Positions 37,517 to 45,297 of a DNA stretch of 64,000 bases are shown one piece after another. Location: assembly GCA_046290435.1 (NCBI GenBank), contig JBKAGO010000049.1, positions 14,288-78,287 of the forward strand, given 5' to 3'. Position numbers and translations under genes: made by a program. Origin of the DNA: CAVQUE01 sp046290435 (GTDB taxonomy: Bacteria; Actinomycetota; Acidimicrobiia; Acidimicrobiales; UBA8592). The first letter of the stretch is position 1. Each line of letters begins with the position of its first letter. The notes beneath the pieces were generated by a model. That model was not told where the DNA came from and made no database searches. It worked only from the letters and a program-made list of their open reading frames with translations.

Positions 37517-38503
37517 TCAGGCGTCGTGGAGAGTCTCGAGCCAGCGTTCGGCGTCGAGGGCGGCCATGCAACCCGACCCGGCAGCGGTGATGGCCTGACG
37601 GTAGATGTCGTCCTGGACGTCGCCGCATGCGAAGACGCCCTCGACATCGGTGTGGGAGGAGTCCGGCCGGGTGACCAGGTAGCCGTTCTCGCGCAGCTCG
37701 AGCTGCCCCTTGAACAGATCGGTGTTGGGCTTGTGGCCGATGGCGATGAACAGGCCGTCGATGGCCATCTCGGCGTGTTCGCCGGTCTGGGTGTTCTCGA
37801 GCGTCACGCCGCGTAGCTTGTCCTCGCCGTGGATGGCCACGACCGTTTGGTTCCAGGCGAAGCTGATCTTTTCGTTCGCGAACGCACGGTCCTGCATGAT
37901 CTTCGAGGCGCGCAGCTCGTCGCGGCGATGGACGATGGTGACCTTGCTGGCGAAGCGGGTGAGGAAGTTGGCCTCCTCGAGCGCGCTGTCGCCGCCGCCG
38001 ATGACGGCGATCTCCTGGTCGCGGAAGAAGAACCCGTCGCAGGTGGCGCAGGTGGAGACACCGTGGCCGATCAGGCGGGTCTCGTTGTCGAGGCCGAGCA
38101 TCAACGACTGCGCACCGGTGGACACGATGATCGCCTGTGCACGCACATCGGGTTCGGGGGCGTCGGGATCGTTCGTCCATATGCCGAAGGGCCGCGCGGA
38201 CAGGTCGACGCGCCGGACCTTCTCGGTGATGATCTCGGCCCCGAAACGCATGGCCTGCTCGCGCATCTTCACCATCAGCTCGGGGCCCATGATCCCGTCG
38301 GGGAAGCCCGGGAAGTTCTCGACGTCGGTCGTCAGCATCAGCTGCCCGCCGGGTTGATCGCTGGTGGAGGATGGCTCGCCCTCGATCACCAGCGGAGAGA
38401 GATTGGCGCGTGCGGTGTAGATGGCGGCGGTGAGACCTGCCGGCCCGGACCCGATCACGACGACGTCGCGGACCTCGGGTCCATCGGTTGTGGCGCTGGT
38501 CAT
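37517..38503 (-). CDS. trxB: Thioredoxin reductase
   Basis: 328 residues from the ATG at 38503; the start overlaps the previous gene by 4 bp. FAD motif VVVIGSGPAGLTAAIYTARANL, redox-active disulfide in VSTCATCDGFFFRDQ, NADPH motif VIGGGDSALEEANFL, and the terminal FAD motif GVFACGDVQDDIYRQAITAAGSGCMAALDAE. Uses NADPH to reduce thioredoxin. Confidence 0.98.
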   Translation of the reverse strand: MTSATTDGPEVRDVVVIGSGPAGLTAAIYTARANLSPLVIEGEPSSTSDQPGGQLMLTTDVENFPGFPDGIMGPELMVKMREQAMRFGAEIITEKVRRVDLSARPFGIWTNDPDAPEPDVRAQAIIVSTGAQSLMLGLDNETRLIGHGVSTCATCDGFFFRDQEIAVIGGGDSALEEANFLTRFASKVTIVHRRDELRASKIMQDRAFANEKISFAWNQTVVAIHGEDKLRGVTLENTQTGEHAEMAIDGLFIAIGHKPNTDLFKGQLELRENGYLVTRPDSSHTDVEGVFACGDVQDDIYRQAITAAGSGCMAALDAERWLETLHDA

Positions 38504-38847
38504 GGCTTGGCCGCACCCTTGGGCCGCTTGCTCCACAGCAACAACCCGGCAAGGCACAGGACCCCACCGATGATGAAGTACACGTATCCGACGTCGCCCG
38601 GAACGGCCCAGTCGAGGAACCGGGTCAACCCGACGAGCAACAGCGGCAGGGCCACCAGTGCCAGCACGGCGGCGACGAGTCCGTAGACGATCGCTCGGCT
38701 GATACGGATCGCCGGGCCGCTGGTCTTGACCCGCACGTCGTCGATGACGGTGACGATGCGATTGGTTGCCTGTTGGGGCCAGTCGGGGGGGAGCCCCGGC
38801 ACGCCGCCGGGCGGCGTCTGATTCTCGGAGGTGGACAGATCGGCCAT
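38500..38847 (-). CDS. Small two-helix membrane protein upstream of trxB
   Basis: 115 residues. Soluble N-terminal ~45 residues with Pro/Gln (GGVPGLPPDWPQQATNRIVTVIDDVRVKTSGPAIRISRAIVYG), two membrane helices (LVAAVLALVALPLLLVGLTRFL and VYFIIGGVLCLAGLLLW), basic tail. Similar actinobacterial proteins exist next to trxB/sigM loci, but I cannot name a function. Translationally coupled to trxB (ATGA overlap). Confidence 0.68.
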   Translation of the reverse strand: MADLSTSENQTPPGGVPGLPPDWPQQATNRIVTVIDDVRVKTSGPAIRISRAIVYGLVAAVLALVALPLLLVGLTRFLDWAVPGDVGYVYFIIGGVLCLAGLLLWSKRPKGAAKP

Positions 38848-38947
38848 GGGATCGGACCCTATCGCACGGCGACCGCCACGGCGATGCGGGCATCTGCGAC
38901 CTGCAGGGTCGGCCGCAAGGGTCGGCCGGCACCGTCAGCCGACAGGG

Positions 38948-39901
38948 TCAGCCGGCGAAGGTCGCGTCACAGGTGGTGGCATCGAAGACGACGGCGATGG
39001 CGTCGGGTCCGGAGAAGACCACGTATTCGGAGACGACCCCGTCGACGATCGTCGAGCCGACGGCGTCGGCCGGGCCGCGCAACGAGATCTCCGACGCGAT
39101 GGCGGACCCGCAGGCCAGATCGGCGACGGCGGCCTCCTCGCCGGCACCGTCGTCATCGCCTTCCTCGGACTCCGAACCCAGCCGGCGCTCGACCTGGCGA
39201 CGCAACGCCTGCGGCGAAGCCGCCTCGTCGATGTCGATACGGGCCACACCGGAGAGGATCGCGTCGATGTCCTGTTGGCCGAGGTCATCGTCGAACGCAG
39301 CTTCTTCTTCGGCTGGTTCTTCGCCGGCGAAGCCTTCCTCGGCGTCGCCGTCCTCGGGCGCTACGGGCGCAGCCTCGGCCGCGGCGATGTCGTCTGCAGC
39401 GGCCTCGTCGCCGGCGGACCGCTCGCTGGGTTCCTCTTCGGCGGCCATCTCGGCAGCGCCGTCCTCGTCACCCTCGGAGGCGGCGACCGAATCCATGGCG
39501 GCCAGGCCGTCGTCGGCGCTGGACGCCTCGGTGGCCATGTCCTCGTCGTCGCTGCCGGTGTTGGACACCAGCAGCGGCACCGCGACCAGGATGGCCAACA
39601 CGGCCGCGGCGATCGAGGCGAAGCGCAGCAGATCGGAGCGACTGCGATTGGTGGGCATGGCCGTGACGACGGGTGACGTCGACGACGCGGCGAGCGCGGC
39701 GGCGATCTGGGCATCGCGCAATGCCGCGTCGGGGGCCGCGACCGGCTCGGCGACCATCCTCGACACAGCCCGGAGCGCTTCGGCACGGGCCAACAGCACC
39801 GGGTCGCCCTGGACACGGGCGCGTTCGGCGGCGGTGGCCTCGCCATCGAGGTACGCGGCGACCAGTTCGTCGAGTTCGGCATCGGGGGTCGGGTCAGTCA
39901 T
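38948..39901 (-). CDS. Putative anti-sigma factor, single-pass membrane protein
   Basis: 317 residues from the ATG at 39901, overlapping the sigma factor stop by 8 bp, the usual arrangement for sigma/anti-sigma pairs. N-terminal DAELDELVAAYLDGEATAAERARVQGDPVLLARAEALR is a zinc-finger-less anti-sigma domain. One membrane helix (LRFASIAAAVLAILVAVPLLVSN), then a highly acidic ~100-residue linker (poly Glu/Asp/Ala) and a C-terminal extracytoplasmic domain with two cysteines (LACGSA and DATTCDATFAG). Expected to hold the upstream ECF sigma factor until a wall or redox signal arrives. Confidence 0.75.
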   Translation of the reverse strand: MTDPTPDAELDELVAAYLDGEATAAERARVQGDPVLLARAEALRAVSRMVAEPVAAPDAALRDAQIAAALAASSTSPVVTAMPTNRSRSDLLRFASIAAAVLAILVAVPLLVSNTGSDDEDMATEASSADDGLAAMDSVAASEGDEDGAAEMAAEEEPSERSAGDEAAADDIAAAEAAPVAPEDGDAEEGFAGEEPAEEEAAFDDDLGQQDIDAILSGVARIDIDEAASPQALRRQVERRLGSESEEGDDDGAGEEAAVADLACGSAIASEISLRGPADAVGSTIVDGVVSEYVVFSGPDAIAVVFDATTCDATFAG

Positions 39902-40484
39902 TTCGTGGTGTCTGACGTCGGAGAGGGGGCGTCTGGTTCCCGTCGTCGCCGGGATCGGCCAACAGCGCTGCCAGCCGGCTTCGTCCGCGGGCGATCCGTG
40001 ATCGCACCGTACCGGGCGGGATGTCGAGGGCTTCGCCGATCTCGGCATAGTCCATGCCCAGCTGATCGCGTAACACGATGACCACCCGGAACTCCTCCGG
40101 GAGCTGCGCCAACGCCTCGTCGATGGTGAGCCGGTCGACCACCCCGTCGTCGGCGCCGCGCCGACCGGGCGGGGCCTCCTCGAACTCGGGAAGTCCGGGG
40201 GTCGGGCGCCTCCCGCGCCGGCGGAGCTCGTCGAGGCAGGCGTTGGTGGCCACCCGGTAGGCCCAGGTGCCGAAACGGGCCCGGCCGTCGAAGCGGTCGA
40301 GGCCCCGCACGATGGCGAGCAGCGCTTCCTGGGTGGCGTCGGCGGCGTCGGCGTCGTTGCCGGCAAGGCGCCGGCACACGCCGTAGATCCGGCTGTAGTG
40401 GGCGCGCAGGAGCCGATCGAGGGCGTGTCGATCGCCGCGCTGGGCGGCGAGGACGAGGTCGGCATCGGGATCGTCGGCGGTGAT
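39894..40484 (-). CDS. ECF-type (SigM-like) RNA polymerase sigma factor
   Basis: 196 residues if it starts at the ATC at 40484. Region 2: DLVLAAQRGDRHALDRLLRAHYSRIYGVCRRLAGNDADAADATQEALLAIVRGLDRFDGRARFGTWAYRVATNACLDELRRRGRR. Region 4: LPEEFRVVIVLRDQLGMDYAEIGEALDIPPGTVRSRIARGRSRLAALL. An in-frame stop (40494-40496) lies only three codons upstream of that ATC and there is no ATG, GTG or TTG before region 2.1; the first GTG would delete region 2.1. In mycobacteria SigM is encoded at the same place beside trxB. Confidence 0.86.
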   Translation of the reverse strand: MTADDPDADLVLAAQRGDRHALDRLLRAHYSRIYGVCRRLAGNDADAADATQEALLAIVRGLDRFDGRARFGTWAYRVATNACLDELRRRGRRPTPGLPEFEEAPPGRRGADDGVVDRLTIDEALAQLPEEFRVVIVLRDQLGMDYAEIGEALDIPPGTVRSRIARGRSRLAALLADPGDDGNQTPPLRRQTPRND

Positions 40485-40552
40485 CGGCGAAGCCTAAACG
40501 GCCGCTGTCGCCCCTTGGTGCCAATCGGTGGGGGTTCGGGGCCGATGGTCGC

Positions 40553-42289
40553 TCAGGAGACGGTGAGCTCGGCGATCTCGATACGCGGTCGGGGAAGCTC
40601 GTCGCCGAGATCGGTGAACCAGACCAGCAGGTGCGAGCCGACCACACCACGCAGATCGAAGCGCACCGTCCCGTCGACCCCGACGCGGCCGTCGACCGGT
40701 TGGCCCCAACCGCCGAGCTCCGCGGCTGCGCCGTCGGACACGAAGACCCGCCCGGCCCAGCCCCGGGTGGGCGACACCACCTCGAGACGGTTGACGGGTC
40801 GGGTCCCGTCCAAGGCGACCACCAGGCCGACACCGGACTTGAGGTTGCCGAACTGGCGGCTGTCGTAGCGTTCGGAGTGCCAGAACGTGCCGGGTGCGCC
40901 GTCGGCTGCGCGCGGCGTCCGGTCGGGGTGCTCGCGTCCGTCGCCTTCGGGGTCGAAGTCGGCGACCGAGACGATGGAGATGCCATCGGCAGGGCTGTCG
41001 GCCACCGCGTCGGCAACGGGCGCAACCGGCTCGCCGACCTCGCCGGGCTCGGCTGCGGCCGGTGGTGCTTGCGCCGGGCCCGAGCCGCGGTCGTTGACGA
41101 TGGTGTCGGTCACCGTCGACCAGGCCCGGTCGTAGAGATCGCGCCCGATGGTCGTGGCTGCGAACAAGGTGATGCCGAGCACGAAGGCGCCCACGACCAC
41201 CGCCCCGACGAGGAGCCCGCGAAGCGTGTCGCGCTCGCCGACGACGACGGGGTCGGGCGCTCGCCGGGGTTCGGGCGCAGCCGGGGCGGGCTCGTGCTGT
41301 CCGACGGCGGCTCGATCGACGTCGGTCAGGACCATGGTGGGATCGACGACCGGCGGCGGCGGGGGAACCAGGGCTGCGGCCAGCGAGGTCCGCATGACGG
41401 CGGCACTGGCGAAACGGTCCGCCGGGTCGCGGGCGAGCGCGGTGTCGACCACGACGACCAACCCCGGCGGGATTCCGGCTCGGCGCGACGTGATCGGTGG
41501 AGCGTCGCGTTCGAGGCGGGCGAGCGCGGTGGCCGCCGGCGTGTCGCCGTCGAAGGGCACGGTGCCGGTCAGGGTCTCGTACAGCACCACACCGAGGCTG
41601 TACAGATCTGCGCGGCCGTCGACGGCTTGGCCGGCGACCTGTTCGGGAGCGAGATACTTCGCCGTGCCGAGCACCACGCCATCGGTGGTGTGGTCGGCGC
41701 TCGTCTGGTGGGCGGCGGGGTCGGCTGCGGCCTTGGCGATGCCGAAATCGGTGACCTTCACACGCCGGTCGGCGCACAGCAGGATGTTGCCGGGCTTGAC
41801 GTCGCGGTGCACGATGCCCGCGTCGTGTGCGGCTTCGAGGGCCCCGGCGACCTGGTCGACCACGGCTACGGCGTCGCCGAAGGCCAGGGGTCCGTTGGTG
41901 TCGAGGAACGAGCGCAGGGTCTGGCCCTCGACGAGTTCCATGACGATGGCCTCGCAGCCGGGCTCGCTGACCGTGTCGTAGATGGCCACCACGGCGGCAT
42001 GGGAGAGGCGCGCCGCAGAGCGGCCCTCGGCGCGAAAGCGCTCGAGGAACGCGGGGTCGGCCGCGAGATGGGGATGCAGGACCTTGACGGCGACCTGCCG
42101 GCCGAGAACCCGGTCGGTGGCCTCCCACACCGACGCCATGCCGCCCGACGCCACATGGCGCTGCAGCTCGTACCGGCCCGCGAGGACACGCCCGGTGGTG
42201 ATGGCGCAGGCGTCGAGCGGGCGCGCGAAACCGCCGGTGTCACCGCGCATCAACGCGTTGTCGGTGGGCACATCGGAAGCGATGGGCAA
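40553..42289 (-). CDS. Transmembrane Ser/Thr protein kinase with extracellular galactose-binding-like domain
   Basis: 578 residues. Kinase domain ~34-310 with all catalytic residues: glycine loop ASGGMASV, VAVK Lys69, HRDVKPGN (Asp163), DFG 181-183, APEQ. Membrane helix at ~358-380, then an extracellular domain ~430-575 (TFWHSERYDSRQFGNLKSGVGLVVALDG and RVFVSDG) with the pattern of discoidin/F5-8-type carbohydrate binding. In mycobacteria the MurJ (MviN, Rv3910) protein at this position carries such a kinase-like plus sugar-binding tail, but there the kinase is inactive. Here it is a separate, apparently active protein without a MurJ part. Probably signals wall status. Confidence 0.85.
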   Translation of the reverse strand: MPIASDVPTDNALMRGDTGGFARPLDACAITTGRVLAGRYELQRHVASGGMASVWEATDRVLGRQVAVKVLHPHLAADPAFLERFRAEGRSAARLSHAAVVAIYDTVSEPGCEAIVMELVEGQTLRSFLDTNGPLAFGDAVAVVDQVAGALEAAHDAGIVHRDVKPGNILLCADRRVKVTDFGIAKAAADPAAHQTSADHTTDGVVLGTAKYLAPEQVAGQAVDGRADLYSLGVVLYETLTGTVPFDGDTPAATALARLERDAPPITSRRAGIPPGLVVVVDTALARDPADRFASAAVMRTSLAAALVPPPPPVVDPTMVLTDVDRAAVGQHEPAPAAPEPRRAPDPVVVGERDTLRGLLVGAVVVGAFVLGITLFAATTIGRDLYDRAWSTVTDTIVNDRGSGPAQAPPAAAEPGEVGEPVAPVADAVADSPADGISIVSVADFDPEGDGREHPDRTPRAADGAPGTFWHSERYDSRQFGNLKSGVGLVVALDGTRPVNRLEVVSPTRGWAGRVFVSDGAAAELGGWGQPVDGRVGVDGTVRFDLRGVVGSHLLVWFTDLGDELPRPRIEIAELTVS

Positions 42290-42334
42290 AAACCGTAGAC
42301 GGCTCTGGGGCCTCGGAGGTACGCGGCCGCCGGT

Positions 42335-43174
42335 TCAGGAAGCGGTCAGGTAGCAGATCCCGACGACGCGGGGGCCGCCGTGGGTGCCGATGACGGCTCC
42401 CAGCTCGGCGACACGGATCTTGTCGCGGGGCACCAGATCGGCGATGGACTCGCAGAACTCGTCGATGTCGGGGGCGAGCCCGTGGATGACCGCGAGCTCT
42501 TCCACCTCGCCGGCCTCGGCGAGCACCGAACGCAGCCAGGCGAGGGCCTTGCGGCGGGTGCGCTGCTTGCCGGCCTCGGCGACCTCGCCGCTGCTGAGAT
42601 CGAGGCACGGCTTGATGGACAGCATCGTGCCGAGCATGGCCTGGGCGCCGCCGATGCGGCCGCCCTTCTTGAGGTTCTCGAGGGTGTCGAGCACGCCGTA
42701 GACGCGGGTTCGGGGGATGAGGCCCTCGACGATGGCGACGACCTCGTCGGCACGGGCGCCGTCGGCCGGGGCGCGCGCCGCGGCGAGGACCTGGGTCCCG
42801 AGGCCGGCGGTGATGGACTTCGAGTCGATGCAGTGCACCTCGATGTCGTCGGCGACCGCGCGTGCCGCGGTGGCCGCGGCTTCGCCGGTGGCCGACAGCG
42901 CCCGGGACAGGTTGATGCACACGATGGCATCGGCGCCGTCGGCGGCGAGCGCCCGGAACGTGGCCTCGAAGGCACCGGGCGAGGGCGCCGCCGTCTCGGG
43001 CAGGACGTCGAGGGTGTCCATCTTGCGGTAGAACTCCGCCACCGTGAGGTCGCGGCGGTCGGTGAACTCCTCGTCACCGAAACGGATGGACAAGGGCACG
43101 ATCTCGATGCCGAGCGCGGCGGCCTCGGCGTCGTCGAGATCACTTGCACTGTCGGTGACGATGCGGACGGGCAC
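42335..43174 (-). CDS. DegV family fatty-acid-binding protein
   Basis: 279 residues. DegV fold with RIVTDSASDL at the start, the phosphate-binding TAAPSPGAF segment, VCINLSRALSATGEAA, IDSKSITAGLGTQVLAA, RVYGVLDTLENLKKGGRIGGAQAMLGTMLSIKPCL (acyl pocket) and a C-terminal THGGPRVVGICYL. Family members bind fatty acids for FakA-type kinases; a FakA homolog is not in the window. 39 bp after the acetyltransferase. Confidence 0.9.
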   Translation of the reverse strand: MPVRIVTDSASDLDDAEAAALGIEIVPLSIRFGDEEFTDRRDLTVAEFYRKMDTLDVLPETAAPSPGAFEATFRALAADGADAIVCINLSRALSATGEAAATAARAVADDIEVHCIDSKSITAGLGTQVLAAARAPADGARADEVVAIVEGLIPRTRVYGVLDTLENLKKGGRIGGAQAMLGTMLSIKPCLDLSSGEVAEAGKQRTRRKALAWLRSVLAEAGEVEELAVIHGLAPDIDEFCESIADLVPRDKIRVAELGAVIGTHGGPRVVGICYLTAS

Positions 43175-43213
43175 CGGATTCTCCTGGGTCTGGGATCTGT
43201 GTGCGCGGACACA

Positions 43214-43906
43214 CTATTGGAGATCGATGCCCATCATCGCCAAACCTCCCGGGACCGGCTCGAAGCCGTGTCGGCGGTAGAGCTCGGTGGCCCGGATGTT
43301 GTCGTCCTGGGTGTTGACGAACGCGGCGTGTGCGCCGCGCCTGCGCAGCCAGCGCAGCGCATCGACCAGCAGCGCCGTGCCGAGACCCCGACCGTGCACC
43401 TCGGGGGTGACGGCCAGGCGTTGGATGTAGCCGCGGTCGTTGGCGAGCCCGGTGAGGGCGTAGCCCTGGGCCGGGACGCCGGCGGTGGCCCGCAGCAGAT
43501 GGTGGGGTGTGGCCTGGATGGCCTCGTGCAGTGCGGTGGCGTCGAAACGCCAGAACTCATCGAAGGCCGCGTGGTCGATGGGGAGGACGTCGGTGGCGCG
43601 GCGGCTTCGCACCCGGCGCAAACGGTGCGCGGGTGGGGGCAGCGCCTCGCCGAGCTCGCGGCGCAGCAGGGTGAGCGACCGCAGCTGCGAGAAGCCCTGG
43701 CCGGCGAACACCGCCTGCTCGCGGGGTTCGAGTGCCGCGGTGACCACGCGCCGATAGCCCTCGGTGACGAGATGGTCGAGACAGGCCCGCACCGCCGCGG
43801 CATCGAGGGGCTGGTCGATGTATGTCGCGATGGTGGCGGTCTCGGCGCTGGAGCGCCACGAACCGATGCGGGCCGTGCGCTGGGGGGCCACCTCGATGTC
43901 CCTCAC
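43214..43906 (-). CDS. Two-lobed GNAT-family N-acetyltransferase
   Basis: 230 residues. C-terminal GNAT lobe is clear: YIQRLAVTPEVHGRGLGTALLVDALRWLRRRGAHAAFVNTQDDNIRATELYRRHGFEPV with R/Q-x-x-G-x-G (VHGRGLGTA) and the Tyr general acid. The N-terminal lobe (RVVTAALEPREQAVFAGQGFSQLRSLTLLRREL) is a degenerate GNAT copy, as in RimI-like or mycothiol synthase-like tandem proteins. Substrate not determined. Confidence 0.8.
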   Translation of the reverse strand: MRDIEVAPQRTARIGSWRSSAETATIATYIDQPLDAAAVRACLDHLVTEGYRRVVTAALEPREQAVFAGQGFSQLRSLTLLRRELGEALPPPAHRLRRVRSRRATDVLPIDHAAFDEFWRFDATALHEAIQATPHHLLRATAGVPAQGYALTGLANDRGYIQRLAVTPEVHGRGLGTALLVDALRWLRRRGAHAAFVNTQDDNIRATELYRRHGFEPVPGGLAMMGIDLQ

Positions 43907-43977
43907 GGGTCAGACGGTAATGGCAGCGTGCCAGCCGCGCGCCGCGTCTGGCGTCGGCTGCGGTGGTAGGGCGTGCG

Positions 43978-44544
43978 CTAGGGATGGAACTCCCAGTGCC
44001 AGGGTTCGCGCGGGACGGTTTCGTGGAAGCCGTAGGCAGCGGCGTTGGTGCGCATCCAGGCGAGGGCTTCGTCGTCGAGAGTGATGTCGATCGCGCGACC
44101 CCAGCCGTGCTGACTGGTACCGGGTACGGCGGCGAGGCCGCCCTGGCTGTAGAGACCCAGCTCGTTCGCCAGGCGCACCTGGTCCTCGTAGGGCCGGTAG
44201 GCGTCGACGACCGGCAAGGTGATGCCGGCGCGAGCGGCGTCGTCGGCCATCCGGGTGAAGGCTTCCGCGGCCGGTCCCCACATGAACTCGCCGCCGGGGA
44301 TCGGTGCCAGGGCGTCGACGGGGATCCGGCCGTTGGAGTACCCCTCCAGCCCCGGCGGTGCGCCGCTGCTCGAGGTGGTCGGCGTCGAGCCGGGGGTGCG
44401 GTCGATCTCTTTCGCGAGCAGGTCGGCGAATCGCGGCGACGCAGCCGTGGTGGCCGCGGCGACGGTGCGCGCCGGTGTGGCCGCCCCGATGGTGGTGCGG
44501 ATGGCGCTGATGCGCGCCATGGCCGCCGCCATGTTGTCGGTCAC
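43978..44544 (-). CDS. M15 (VanY-type) peptidase with flagellum-type N-terminus
   Basis: 188 residues. N-terminal MARISAIRTTIG ... RFADLLAKEI resembles the short leader of flagellar rod/hook hydrolases and of FlgJ-like proteins in Gram-positive clusters, without a signal peptide. C-terminal M15 domain: VDAYRPYEDQVRLANELGLYSQGGLAAVPGTSQHGWGRAIDITL (metal His and Asp) and PREPWHWEFHP (general base Glu and second His). Predicted D,D-carboxypeptidase or endopeptidase cutting peptidoglycan stem peptides so the rod can pass the wall. Divergent from csrA with 47 bp between starts. Confidence 0.78.
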   Translation of the reverse strand: MTDNMAAAMARISAIRTTIGAATPARTVAAATTAASPRFADLLAKEIDRTPGSTPTTSSSGAPPGLEGYSNGRIPVDALAPIPGGEFMWGPAAEAFTRMADDAARAGITLPVVDAYRPYEDQVRLANELGLYSQGGLAAVPGTSQHGWGRAIDITLDDEALAWMRTNAAAYGFHETVPREPWHWEFHP

Positions 44545-44591
44545 CGGTCTCGCCCCTCTGCGTTGCCGCCCGGTGCGGTACCCTCGCCCTC

Positions 44592-44819
44592 GTGCTCGTC
44601 TTGAGTCGCAAGGCCGGAGAATCGATCGTCATCGGCAACGACGTCGTCGTGACGATCATCGAGTTCCGTGGCGACCAGGTGCGGGTGGGCGTCGACGCCC
44701 CCCGGTCGGTGCAGGTGTACCGTCGCGAGCTCTACGACGAGATCAGCCGCGAGAACCGGCTGGCCGCATCGGTGGCGCCGGGCGACCTCGGTGGTCTGCC
44801 GGGCCGACCGAAGCAGTAG
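44592..44819 (+). CDS. csrA: Translational regulator CsrA
   Basis: 75 residues from a GTG at 44592. MLVLSRKAGESIVIGNDVVVTIIEFRGDQVRVGVDAPRSVQVYRRELYDEI is complete, including Arg44 region needed for RNA binding. Dimer that binds ANGGA in hairpin loops and blocks ribosome binding. Adjacent fliW supplies the antagonist. Candidate target hairpins are listed in this annotation for fliC, the J-domain gene, fliP and flgB. The ~25-residue C-terminal extension is longer than in E. coli CsrA (61). Confidence 0.95.
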   Translation: MLVLSRKAGESIVIGNDVVVTIIEFRGDQVRVGVDAPRSVQVYRRELYDEISRENRLAASVAPGDLGGLPGRPKQ

Positions 44820-44825
44820 GGCGCC

Positions 44826-45275
44826 GTGTCCACGAACGGCGGCGTGCCGCTGGTGGTGCCGACGGACCGCTTCGGCGAGCTGACCGTCGATCCCGGCGAC
44901 GTAATCGAGTTCCCCGACGGTCTGATGGGGTTCGCGATGGTCACCCGCGCCATCGCCGTGCCCGTCAACGACGACGGGCTGTTCTGGTGGTTGCAGGCGG
45001 TGGACGACCCGGCGCTCGCGTTCTTGGCGGTGGTTCCGTGGGCGTTCTTCGCCGACTACGAGCCCGTCCTGCCCGCGGACGTGCAGGATCGCCTGGGTAT
45101 CGACGACGCCGACGACGCATTGGTGTACTGCCTGGTGACGATCCATGACGATCCTCGACGTTTCACGGCGAACCTGTTGGGCCCGGTGGTGGTGAACCGC
45201 CGCCGGCGACTGGGCCGACAGGTCGTGCTCGATGCCGACCTGCCGACCCGTGCCGAGCTCCCGTCACCGCAGTGA
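44826..45275 (+). CDS. fliW: Flagellar assembly factor FliW
   Basis: 149 residues, 6 bp after csrA. FGELTVDPGDVIEFPDGLMGFAMVTRAIAV and FWWLQAVDDPALAFLAVVPWAFFADYEPVLP are the conserved FliW motifs. FliW binds either flagellin or CsrA: while flagellin is in the cytoplasm it frees CsrA to repress fliC, when flagellin is exported FliW inhibits CsrA. Convergent with flgE (22 bp gap). Confidence 0.93.
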   Translation: MSTNGGVPLVVPTDRFGELTVDPGDVIEFPDGLMGFAMVTRAIAVPVNDDGLFWWLQAVDDPALAFLAVVPWAFFADYEPVLPADVQDRLGIDDADDALVYCLVTIHDDPRRFTANLLGPVVVNRRRRLGRQVVLDADLPTRAELPSPQ

Positions 45276-45297
45276 CGACGGCGGTTCATCGCGACCG

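Noticed and set aside
45276..45297. Possible terminator between fliW and flgE
   Set aside because: 22 bp only, no stem-loop with T run.
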